Positions 24,569-32,448 of a stretch of 64,000 nt of DNA are shown here, piece after piece; positions within the stretch are counted from its first letter, which is position 1; the number at the start of each line of letters is the position of its first letter. A model generated the notes under the pieces. It had not been told where the DNA came from. It ran no database searches and was given only the letters and a program-made list of their open reading frames with translations. Origin of the DNA: Sphingobium lactosutens (GTDB taxonomy: Bacteria; Pseudomonadota; Alphaproteobacteria; Sphingomonadales; Sphingomonadaceae); the NCBI RefSeq assembly GCF_013393185.1, contig NZ_QJQX01000039.1:1-64000 (forward strand), in the 5' to 3' direction. The position numbers and the translations under genes were made by a program.

Positions 24569-27415
24569 TTACATGCGGATGCGGGCGCCGACCTTGAAGT
24601 AGCGGCCGATCGGGTCGAAATAGACCTGGTTCGTACCGCCCTGCGCGCTGGCGGCGAGCGGCGGGTCCTTGTCCAGCAGGTTATTGACTACGCCGAACAG
24701 CTCGAACTGGTCGTTCACCTTCACCGTCGCGCCAAGGTCGAGATAGAAGCGGCCGGCGACGCGATTATTGTTCACGCTATTGGGCAGGCCGGCGGAATAG
24801 CCGTCATCCTCCGGCCCGATCAGCGTCGTATCAAACACACCCTTGGGGATGTATTTGCCGTGCAGGTTCAGCGCCACGCTGCCCAGATCCCACAGCACCG
24901 TGCCGTCCACGATCCAGTCGGGTACGCCCGTCGTGGTGCCGGGGCGATAGCCGGTCTGGCCGGTGCGATCGATGCCGCCAATCTCCAGCTTGAGATAATG
25001 GGTGGCGAGCAGGCGGAAATCGAGGCTGCCGAGCTTGCCGACATCAGTGCGATAGCTGGCCTCGAAATCAATGCCGCGATTGCGCACCTGGCTGACATTC
25101 TGGAGTACGTCGCTGACACTGGTCAGGGAACCGGACGCATCGCGCTGGACATAGTTGCACAGCAACGCCTGCCCCGCAGCACAGCGGTCCACCACCACCT
25201 GCGCGCCCAGGGTCGAGATCGCGCCTTGCAGGTCGATATCATAATAGTCGACCGAGAAGCGGAAGTTACGCAGGAAGCCCTTGGGCGCCAGCACCACGCC
25301 CGCCGTCCAGGTATCGGCCTTTTCCGGCGACAATTGCTGGTTCGCTCCCGAATAGCTGTTGACCTGAATCTGCGCGCCATTGTTGAGCGGATCGACGATC
25401 GTAGTGCGCCCCAGCGTCACCGGACCGAACAATTCGGTCAGGTTGGGCGCCCGGATATCGCGCGACCGGGTGACGCGGAAGCGCACTTCCTCGATCGGGG
25501 CATAAACGCCGCCCAGCTTCCAGGTGGTGGCATCTACCGTCGTCGTGTCGAGACCGGGGCTGGAGCGCCGATAATGGGTCCGGCGAACCGCGCCATTCAA
25601 TTCCAACGTCTGGGCGAAAGCCACGTCCTTCAGGATCGGCGCCTGCGCTTCCAGATAGGCTTCGGCCACGCGAATGCTGCCATTCACCGCCTTGCCATTG
25701 AAGGACCAGAAAGCGTTGGCGGTGGACAGTGCATCGGCGGTACCGACGGCCTTGTCGCTGCGATATTCGCCGCCCGCCGCGATCGAGAAGTCGCCACCCG
25801 GCAGCGCGAAGACCGCACCGTTGATATTGGCGGCGATGACATGCTCGGTCGTATCGGTCGTCTGGTATCCCGAAGGCGCGATATAGGCAGCGGCCTCTGG
25901 CGAGATATTGCCAGAGCCGAACAGGTTGATCGGCGCGCAATTGGGATCGTCATTCGCGGCGCTGGCATCGGCGTTAATGCCGCACACAATCTGCCCGTTG
26001 ACGTTGACGGCATTGGCGGCGTTCGTGACGCGAGAAGCGACGACGTTGCCGGTATAGTCCTGCCGGAATTCGTTGCGGCCATATTGATAATAGGCGTCCC
26101 AGCGCCAGTTATCGCTGATCTTGCCCTCCAGCGACAGCACCGCACGATAAGTCTGGTTGTCGCTATGATTGACCGACCCGCCCAGGTCCATCAGCGCGCG
26201 GCCAAGGGTGAAGGAGGTGATTCCGTTCGCGTCCATGATAGCTGCGACACCATCGGGCAGATAGGCGTTGTTACGCTGAATCGTCTGCGTCGTGCGCGCC
26301 ACCGACCCGATGACCATGCCCTTCGACCGGGCATAGGACAGGTCGACACTGGCCTTCAGCGTGTCGGAAAATTCGTAAGACGCCTGGCTGTAAGTAACGA
26401 ACCGCTTGACCGGCGGAATCAGCAGGATGCCATCCAGAAAGCCGTTGCGCACGGACTCTTCACCACCTTGTGTGAAGAGCGGCGACGGATTGGCGCCATA
26501 AATTGTGCCGAAATTATAAGCGTGCGTCGTGCCGTTCGGATTGAACGCCAGCCCGCGCAACGGTCCCGAATTGGCGACGATCAGACCGCCCGAGGAAATC
26601 GTGCCGGTGCCGGCCGGGCCGCCACGGATGCTGGCGGGCAGCCCACCCGCACCAGCCGGCGTATTGCCGATGAGCTGTTCGCGCGGACACCAGCTACGGG
26701 TGTAGCAATCGCCCATCCCGTCCGACTTGTCATACTCGCCAGCGATCATGAAATGGCCGCGGTCGTCGGCGAATTTCGTCCCCCAGGCGAGCTGGGCATT
26801 TTGCTGCCCATAATCGCCCCGGCTGGAAATACCGGCCTGAATCGAGCCTTTGAGTCCTGTCAGGTCGCGATCGAGGATGAAGTTGACCACACCCGCCACC
26901 GCATCCGAGCCATAGGCGGCCGATGCGCCGCCGGTCACGACTTCGGTCCGCGATACCAGCGAACTGGGAATCAGGTTGACGTCGATCGTCCCCTGCGTGG
27001 TCGAGGGCACGAAGCGCTTGCCATCCAGCAGCACCAGCGTTCGGGTGGCACCCAAGCCGCGCAGGTCGAGCACGCGCGCACCGATGTTGCCGCCCACCGC
27101 TTGTTGCGTCGCCGGCGTCACCAGAGGACGAAAGGACGGCAATTCATTGAGGGCATCGCCGACATTGGTGATGGCGCGCTGGGCCAGCCGCTCTTCACCG
27201 ACCACAGTGACGGGCGTGGGCGCATTGAAGCCGGACCGGGCGATGCGCGAACCGGTGACGACGATGTCGGCCGCGGCTGCCTCATCCACTTCGGCTTGTT
27301 GAGGGGCTGGCTGCGACACAACTTCCTGCGCCATGCTCGGCACGACCAGTGCGCACAAAGCCGCGCCGCCACCCATCAGTCCATATTTGAAGCGATTCAC
27401 CAAAATGCGATGCAT
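24569..27415 (-). CDS. TonB-dependent receptor, probable sugar/sugar-acid uptake
   Basis: A 948-residue TonB-dependent receptor of the large, carbohydrate-type class. It has a signal peptide (GLMGGGAALCALVVPSMAQ), a TonB-box-like ADIVVTGSRIARSGFNAPTP, plug motifs GARVLDLRGLGATRTLVLLD and VEVVTGGASAAYGSDAVAG, and a long barrel ending FKVGARIRM. GGGAGG lies 8 bases before the ATG at 27415; a TTG at 27418 is also in frame. A putative LacI-type operator (27461-27474) sits 46 bp upstream, and the operon includes the PEP-mutase-like gene. The likely role is outer-membrane uptake of the sugar or acid metabolised by the idn/gnt genes; the ligand itself is not determined. The long open frame on the opposite strand is a GC-skew shadow. 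Confidence 0.9.
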   Translation of the reverse strand: MHRILVNRFKYGLMGGGAALCALVVPSMAQEVVSQPAPQQAEVDEAAAADIVVTGSRIARSGFNAPTPVTVVGEERLAQRAITNVGDALNELPSFRPLVTPATQQAVGGNIGARVLDLRGLGATRTLVLLDGKRFVPSTTQGTIDVNLIPSSLVSRTEVVTGGASAAYGSDAVAGVVNFILDRDLTGLKGSIQAGISSRGDYGQQNAQLAWGTKFADDRGHFMIAGEYDKSDGMGDCYTRSWCPREQLIGNTPAGAGGLPASIRGGPAGTGTISSGGLIVANSGPLRGLAFNPNGTTHAYNFGTIYGANPSPLFTQGGEESVRNGFLDGILLIPPVKRFVTYSQASYEFSDTLKASVDLSYARSKGMVIGSVARTTQTIQRNNAYLPDGVAAIMDANGITSFTLGRALMDLGGSVNHSDNQTYRAVLSLEGKISDNWRWDAYYQYGRNEFRQDYTGNVVASRVTNAANAVNVNGQIVCGINADASAANDDPNCAPINLFGSGNISPEAAAYIAPSGYQTTDTTEHVIAANINGAVFALPGGDFSIAAGGEYRSDKAVGTADALSTANAFWSFNGKAVNGSIRVAEAYLEAQAPILKDVAFAQTLELNGAVRRTHYRRSSPGLDTTTVDATTWKLGGVYAPIEEVRFRVTRSRDIRAPNLTELFGPVTLGRTTIVDPLNNGAQIQVNSYSGANQQLSPEKADTWTAGVVLAPKGFLRNFRFSVDYYDIDLQGAISTLGAQVVVDRCAAGQALLCNYVQRDASGSLTSVSDVLQNVSQVRNRGIDFEASYRTDVGKLGSLDFRLLATHYLKLEIGGIDRTGQTGYRPGTTTGVPDWIVDGTVLWDLGSVALNLHGKYIPKGVFDTTLIGPEDDGYSAGLPNSVNNNRVAGRFYLDLGATVKVNDQFELFGVVNNLLDKDPPLAASAQGGTNQVYFDPIGRYFKVGARIRM

Positions 27416-27460
27416 CAATTCATCCTCCCAACACTGCCGGATCTGTCATCCGATTGCTCG

Positions 27461-27474
27461 TGATATCGGTCACA
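27461..27474. promoter_or_regulatory. Putative LacI-type operator, TonB-receptor promoter
   Basis: TGATATCGGTCACA followed by TTAA, 46 bp upstream of the receptor start. It differs from the idnD and alcohol dehydrogenase copies at one base, and its right half (GGTCACATT) matches the idnO-side site. Confidence 0.6.
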
Positions 27475-27649
27475 TTAACGAACATATCAGGACAAGGCAA
27501 TCCCCTTCCAGGCAGGAAATGACATAGGCTTTAACCCCGAGAATTTGTCCAATACCCTTCATTTTTGGCTTTTTGTCGTTTAATTTTCAAAAAAGTCGAC
27601 AGAAAAATCTGCCGATGCGAATCACGGACTTGGCCGTGATACCATGATT

Positions 27650-27663
27650 TGATATCGGTCCCA
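27650..27663. promoter_or_regulatory. Putative LacI-type operator, alcohol-dehydrogenase promoter
   Basis: TGATATCGGTCCCA followed by TTAA, 29 bp before the dehydrogenase start. It is identical to the idnD site at 17559-17572, including the TTAA tail and distance class to the ribosome binding site. Confidence 0.65.
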
Positions 27664-27692
27664 TTAAATGCACATGGAAGGAAGAGGATCAT

Positions 27693-28814
27693 ATGGATAT
27701 TCGCGCCGCCATCGTCGAAGCATCGGATCGCCCCATGGTCATCCGCCCCCTGACCATCGAGGCGCCCCGCCCCGGCGAACTGCTGGTGCGCTTGGTCGCC
27801 ACCGGCGTCTGCCATACCGATGCGACCATGTGGCAACAGGGCGTACCCGTGCCCCAGCCGGTGGTGCTGGGCCATGAAGGCGCCGGCGTCGTCGAGCAGG
27901 TGGGCGAAGGCGTGACCGACATCCGGCCGGGCGATCCCGTCGTGATGAGCTATAATAGCTGCGGTGCCTGTCCCACTTGCTGTTCGGATCACAGCAGCTA
28001 TTGCCACGACTTCTTCCCGCGCAATTTCTTCGGCACCCGGCCCGACGGCAGCAGCGCGCTGCGGGGAGAGGATGGCAGCCCAGTCTTCGCCAACATCTTC
28101 GGCCAATCCTCCTTCGCGACCCATGCCATCTGCCATGTCCGCAATGCGGTGGTGGTGCCGCGCGACCTGGACCTGCGCATCGCCGGGCCGCTGGGCTGCG
28201 GCATACTGACCGGCGCCGGCGCGGTGATGAACGCTCTGAAGGTCCAGCCAGGCCAGAGCGTTGTCGTGCTGGGGGCCGGCTCGGTTGGCCTGTCAGCCAT
28301 CATGGCGGCCAAGGTAGCGGGTGCCACCTCGATCATTGCGGTAGACCTGAACCCGGACCGGCTGACGCTGGCCGCCGAACTCGGCGCGACGCTGACCATC
28401 AATGGCGGCACCGAAGACCCGGTCGCTCATGTGCTGGCGACCCTCCCCGCCGGTGTGGACTTCGCGATCGACTGCACCGGCCTGCCCGCCGTCATCCAGC
28501 AGGGCGTCGCTATGCTCGGCGTACGGGGTACCTGTGGCATCGTCGGCGCGGCAGCGCCGGGCACGATGTTCCAAGCCGATGTCTCCCACATCATGAGCGG
28601 CGGCCGCACGATCCGCGGTATCGTGGAAGGAGACGCCGATCCAAAGGCATTTATCCCGCAACTGGTGGCACTATACCAGGCGGGTCAGTTCCCCTTCGAC
28701 CGGTTGATCCGCTTCTACCCGTTCGAAGCGATCAACGACGCCTTTTCCGATTCCGAAAATGGCGCCGCGATCAAACCGGTCCTGCTGTTCGAATCGTCTG
28801 GAGATGGGTGTTGA
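27693..28814 (+). CDS. Zinc-dependent class-III-like alcohol dehydrogenase
   Basis: A 373-residue zinc-dependent medium-chain alcohol dehydrogenase of the aryl/class III-like group. Catalytic zinc ligands: VATGVCHTDATMWQQG and LGHEGAGVVEQVG, plus a Cys in AGPLGCGILTGAGAVMNAL. Structural Cys cluster: CGACPTCCSDHSSYC. NAD motif: VVVLGAGSVGLSAIMAAKV, with an Asp at the end of the second strand (IIAVDLNPDR) favouring NAD. A GAAGGAAGAGG stretch precedes the ATG. It is divergent from the TonB receptor, and the intergenic region holds one putative operator on each side, so it probably oxidises an alcohol or hydroxyl group of the same imported compound. Substrate not determinable. Confidence 0.88.
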   Translation: MDIRAAIVEASDRPMVIRPLTIEAPRPGELLVRLVATGVCHTDATMWQQGVPVPQPVVLGHEGAGVVEQVGEGVTDIRPGDPVVMSYNSCGACPTCCSDHSSYCHDFFPRNFFGTRPDGSSALRGEDGSPVFANIFGQSSFATHAICHVRNAVVVPRDLDLRIAGPLGCGILTGAGAVMNALKVQPGQSVVVLGAGSVGLSAIMAAKVAGATSIIAVDLNPDRLTLAAELGATLTINGGTEDPVAHVLATLPAGVDFAIDCTGLPAVIQQGVAMLGVRGTCGIVGAAAPGTMFQADVSHIMSGGRTIRGIVEGDADPKAFIPQLVALYQAGQFPFDRLIRFYPFEAINDAFSDSENGAAIKPVLLFESSGDGC

Positions 28815-29153
28815 ACATGGGATGGTCCTCCCCATTTCCCTCGGACTGAATATGATATCTGTCCTGAAAGAGGAAAGAGTGGACCGATGGCTGGATATAT
28901 TCCTGGCTGGACATGACGGGCGAGGATATGCTGCGCTGCCCTATGCGCCGATAAAAGTAACCCCGCCGCAGCAAGATGCGCGGCGGGGCCAAGGTTCAGG
29001 GAGGTCACCCTAAAGGGGAAAAGGGTGATGAGACGAATATAGGGAGCGGCGATGAACCTTCAATGACGAATGCTTACAGTTGCTGTTCACCTACATTGAT
29101 CTGGACCCGATCGATTCTGGACTGCACAGACATCAGCCGATCGCGAACGCGCG
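28815..29153. other. Convergent intergenic region with a strong hairpin
   Basis: About 340 bp between the ends of the alcohol dehydrogenase gene and the three-giant-gene operon. It contains a GC-rich hairpin (next entry) and a fragment TGATATCTGTCCTG (28853-28866) that resembles the LacI-type operator at 11 of 14 positions but precedes no credible gene. A nine-codon frame starting at 28887 (MAGYIPGWT) has no supporting evidence. Confidence 0.4.
28951..28988 (-). terminator. Probable terminator of the giant-gene operon
   Basis: CCCCGCCGC (28961-28969) and GCGGCGGGG (28980-28988) form a 9-bp perfect stem with a 10-base loop. Read on the minus strand the stem is followed by TTACTTTTAT, a T-rich tract, about 165 bp beyond the stop at 29154. 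On the plus strand no T run follows. Confidence 0.5.
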
Positions 29154-32100
29154 TCAGTTCAGCACATTGCCCGTAGCAAGCTGCGTCAGCCAGACGGTGA
29201 GGTCGGTCGGGTTGGGAGCGACGGTACCATCGCGATTCCACAATATCCGGTCGCTGTCCGTCACCGGCGGATCGACCGGCGGGATTGTCGCGACCGTCAG
29301 TCGTACGCTACCTCGCGCGGTCAGGCTAGTGACTGCCCTTACCAGTGCACTCCCCTCGTCCGGCACAAGCCCGGTATCGAGGCCAAGCCGGGCGCCGATG
29401 AGCGCGCGGCGCAGATCGACGATCGCCTGACAGCGCCCATCGACCATCTGCTCATCGAACAGGGCAGCCGAAAGGCTGGAATCGAAGCTCAACCCGCGCC
29501 GTGACAAATGGGTCGAGCCGACCATAGCGAACATATCGTCCACGATCACCACCGTCGTCATCAGCCGCAGCGACCTGCCTGCACCGGCGCTGGGGCAGAA
29601 GGTGGCGAAGCGCCCTGGCGCGGCGGCATCGAGTGCGGTTAGCGCCGATTTCAGCGCGTCAGCGCGGACGCGGGCATAATCCTTGGGCGCATTGACATAG
29701 CTGTCGACCGGCACGCACAGCACCGCATGCAGCGCCGGCTGCGCGGTAAGCCGATCGGCAAGAGCCTGAACGGGGCGCAATATCTTCTCTCCGCTGCCGA
29801 TCGTCGCAAGGTCCAACGCCGGGGTTTCGAGATAGACGAAATCCTCCGCCCGTTCGAACGCGGCCTTCAGCGCGATCGCGCCCTCCTGCAACCCACGCCC
29901 CGCCGCCAGCGCCCGCCGTGCGAGGGCGCGCTGCTGCACCGCCTCGCGCCCGCTCGCCGGAGCCGGAATAGTGATCGAAGGATGGGTGCCGTACCAGTTG
30001 CGCTGCGCCGCCTCGTCGCCGTCGAAGGGATAGGCGTGGCTGCTGTCGGTCACTTCGCCATCAAGCCCGCGCTCGCCCTCCACCCCGGCGGATTGCGTGC
30101 GCAGCGCAGCAGCCCACAGAGCGGCACCGTTCGGATCAGTCGCCATGTCGGTACGCGCAAGAGCTGCGGCAACCATGGCCGGCGTGGCGGCATCGGCGAC
30201 AGCGCCAAGCGCCTCGGCGAACAGCAGCGCAGCCGGCCCCTGAAGGTCGATGCCTACCCCTGCCACCTCGGTCGTCGCCGGCGCGCCTGGATGCCCCGAT
30301 TGGGCCAGCCCAAGCTCATGATAGCGTGATAATGCGGGCGGTGGCAGGAGCACGGCGCGCGCGGTGGTCGCGTCGAATGTCACGCCGGCACTCGTCAAGG
30401 CCTGCTGCGACGGGAGCGGCGTGCCGGGTCCAGAGGGTCGCGTCACGCCATCGCGGGCCTGCTCAGCTACCGTCGCGCCACTTACCGCAAGCGTTGTCGC
30501 CGGACTTCCGACCGGTTCGGTGCGGAAGGCGGGCTGCGTCAGCAGGACGCGATCGTTCGCCGCAAGCGACCGGATCACCGTATCCGCAGCAAAGGCGGCC
30601 GCTGGTACAGTGGCGGGATCGATCAGGCTGGCGGTCGCGCCGTCGTCATGCACCAGCGTCATGCCCGGCAGGATGCCCGTGACCGCGCCGGTGTTGGCAA
30701 AGCGGTCTTGCTCGCAGGCGATGATCGCGCCCGATGCGCTGCCCCAAGCCAATAGCGCGCCGCCCGAATCCAGTGGCCGCTTGAAGCGGATCTCGCCATA
30801 AAGGCGCGTACCGCCGCCGTGCGCGAGCAATGCTGTGGCGCCGAGATCGGAGTCGTCGTTCTTGCCGTCGGGCAGCAACGCGACGAGGCTCACCTTGCCG
30901 TCGGCGCGTACCCTGCCGGCGCCGCCATCCGTCGCCTTGCGGCGGCCGTTCGTCAGATCGACGGCGTTGGGCCAGACACGCAGCATCGCTCCGGCAAGGG
31001 AGGGATCGAGCGTGAATTCCAGCAGGGCGCGCTGGCCGGCAATCGTGGTGCCGGTCGCTGTGCCTCCCCCGGTCAGCGCACGCGTGGTCGGCGTCGGCAG
31101 ATGGGTGGGAAAAGGATCGGCATCGTCCGCCAGCGGCTGCAACGGCCCATAGTCGCGATCGAGTTGTGGGATGACGAGCAGCGCGGGGGCGCTGCCCTGC
31201 AACAGCGCGACGAGACCATCCGCCGCTTCATCGATGCTCGGCCGGGTGACGGAGGCGGCCGCATCGTCGCGCACGGCGCGCGCCACGCCCACGCGGGTGC
31301 TGGCGCGGTTCTGGTTGGCGGCGCGGCGAGTCTCGCCACCCGTCGGTGTGGTCGATACCGGCGATCGGGGCTGGCCCGTCAGATGCCCCTCGATATCGAT
31401 CAGGGCGATACGCGCATAATCGCGCTCAAGCCCGGTGGCGACAGGGCCGCTCGGCCACAGGTTGAGAGTGGATGTCCAGCGCCCGTGCGGCAGCAACGCC
31501 GCTCGCGGAACGGGCGCGGTATCGGGCGTCGGCGCGGTGGAGAAGGCCACCGTAACCGCCGCCGTCCCGCTCGCCGCGCGGACGATGTCGGTCGCTGTTC
31601 CGCTCGCCCCCCCAATGGTCGTGCGGCCGAGCAACAGCGGCGCCACCGGTCCTTCATGGGCGCTGACGACATGCACGTTTCGCGCGGCGGTGGCGGCGCA
31701 AGTCCGCTGATTGCCTGAACCGGCCCAGAGATTGTCGAACAGTGTGGTCGCCAGATGCGCCCACCAGGCGGCCACGGCGCCGGGATCGATCGCCCTGCCC
31801 CGCCGGTCGAACGCCCATAGCCGGAAGCTGGAGGTATCGAGCGACAGCAGCGCATCGCCATCACCAATGATCGCGCCGGGGCCGCGCAGGACAGTAGCCG
31901 GGCTCTTGCCGTTGGTGAGCGCACCAGACGTGCCGTCCAGTCCGATTTCGTCGAGCTTCAGCTTGTCGGTATAGCTGGCTGGGAACGACATCGGCCACAG
32001 GTCGGCAATGGCCGTGACCGTGCTCGACGTGGTGATGCTTGTCGCCTCGATCGCGAACCAGCGCACCGCAGGTCGGGTCGGCACCGTAGCAGTGCTGCCG

Positions 32101-32435
32101 TCGGGCGATGGTATTTCCTTCATCAGCGCGTGCAACCGCGCCTCTACCTCAGGCAGCACCCGGAACAGCGCCACGAGGTTGTTGTCGCTGAAGGCCGGCT
32201 TGCCATTCGCCGCCCTTAGCAGTGCGAGGCCGGACGGCCGGGTCGGCGTGGCGAAATAGAGCGACAATATGCCCCGCGCCGGCGGCTGCCATTTGGTGGC
32301 GCCGCTTGGCGTGATCGTCACCGAAAGGTCGCTGGCGGGCGTCGTCAGAGACAGGCCGGAGTCGCTGAACCACGCGCCGATGACAGGGGACGCCATGCCA
32401 AGGCTGGAGGGATCGGGAACGAGCGCGCGCGCCAT
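29154..32435 (-). CDS. Giant-operon protein C with a C-terminal phospholipase-D-like domain (unrecognised family)
   Basis: A 1093-residue protein without signal peptide or membrane helix; I do not recognise the family. The first 850 residues are Ala/Gly/Thr-rich with many short predicted strands. Residues about 860-1000 look like one half of a phospholipase-D superfamily fold: FVYLETPALDLATIGSG, a LHAVLCVPVDSYV strand, then VVIVDDMFAMVGSTHLSRRG followed by LSFDSSLSAALFDE. In active enzymes the first strand of that block reads HxK-x4-D; here the line is LMTTVVIVDD, so the His and Lys are Met and Thr while the Asp stays. I see no second HKD. It is probably a catalytically dead scaffold. GGGAGG precedes the ATG, 13 bp after the stop of protein B. 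Confidence 0.8.
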   Translation of the reverse strand: MARALVPDPSSLGMASPVIGAWFSDSGLSLTTPASDLSVTITPSGATKWQPPARGILSLYFATPTRPSGLALLRAANGKPAFSDNNLVALFRVLPEVEARLHALMKEIPSPDGSTATVPTRPAVRWFAIEATSITTSSTVTAIADLWPMSFPASYTDKLKLDEIGLDGTSGALTNGKSPATVLRGPGAIIGDGDALLSLDTSSFRLWAFDRRGRAIDPGAVAAWWAHLATTLFDNLWAGSGNQRTCAATAARNVHVVSAHEGPVAPLLLGRTTIGGASGTATDIVRAASGTAAVTVAFSTAPTPDTAPVPRAALLPHGRWTSTLNLWPSGPVATGLERDYARIALIDIEGHLTGQPRSPVSTTPTGGETRRAANQNRASTRVGVARAVRDDAAASVTRPSIDEAADGLVALLQGSAPALLVIPQLDRDYGPLQPLADDADPFPTHLPTPTTRALTGGGTATGTTIAGQRALLEFTLDPSLAGAMLRVWPNAVDLTNGRRKATDGGAGRVRADGKVSLVALLPDGKNDDSDLGATALLAHGGGTRLYGEIRFKRPLDSGGALLAWGSASGAIIACEQDRFANTGAVTGILPGMTLVHDDGATASLIDPATVPAAAFAADTVIRSLAANDRVLLTQPAFRTEPVGSPATTLAVSGATVAEQARDGVTRPSGPGTPLPSQQALTSAGVTFDATTARAVLLPPPALSRYHELGLAQSGHPGAPATTEVAGVGIDLQGPAALLFAEALGAVADAATPAMVAAALARTDMATDPNGAALWAAALRTQSAGVEGERGLDGEVTDSSHAYPFDGDEAAQRNWYGTHPSITIPAPASGREAVQQRALARRALAAGRGLQEGAIALKAAFERAEDFVYLETPALDLATIGSGEKILRPVQALADRLTAQPALHAVLCVPVDSYVNAPKDYARVRADALKSALTALDAAAPGRFATFCPSAGAGRSLRLMTTVVIVDDMFAMVGSTHLSRRGLSFDSSLSAALFDEQMVDGRCQAIVDLRRALIGARLGLDTGLVPDEGSALVRAVTSLTARGSVRLTVATIPPVDPPVTDSDRILWNRDGTVAPNPTDLTVWLTQLATGNVLN

Positions 32436-32448
32436 GTTCAGGCCTCCC

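Noticed and set aside
24533..27463. A 976-codon open frame on the plus strand antisense to the TonB receptor
   Set aside because: It lies entirely opposite a receptor with clear signal, plug and barrel motifs; the reading is Arg/Ala/His-rich without any motif and has no ribosome binding site. It is a GC-skew shadow.
28853..28866. A fifth operator-like sequence, TGATATCTGTCCTG
   Set aside because: Three mismatches to the four better sites and no gene follows it; probably chance or a decayed copy.
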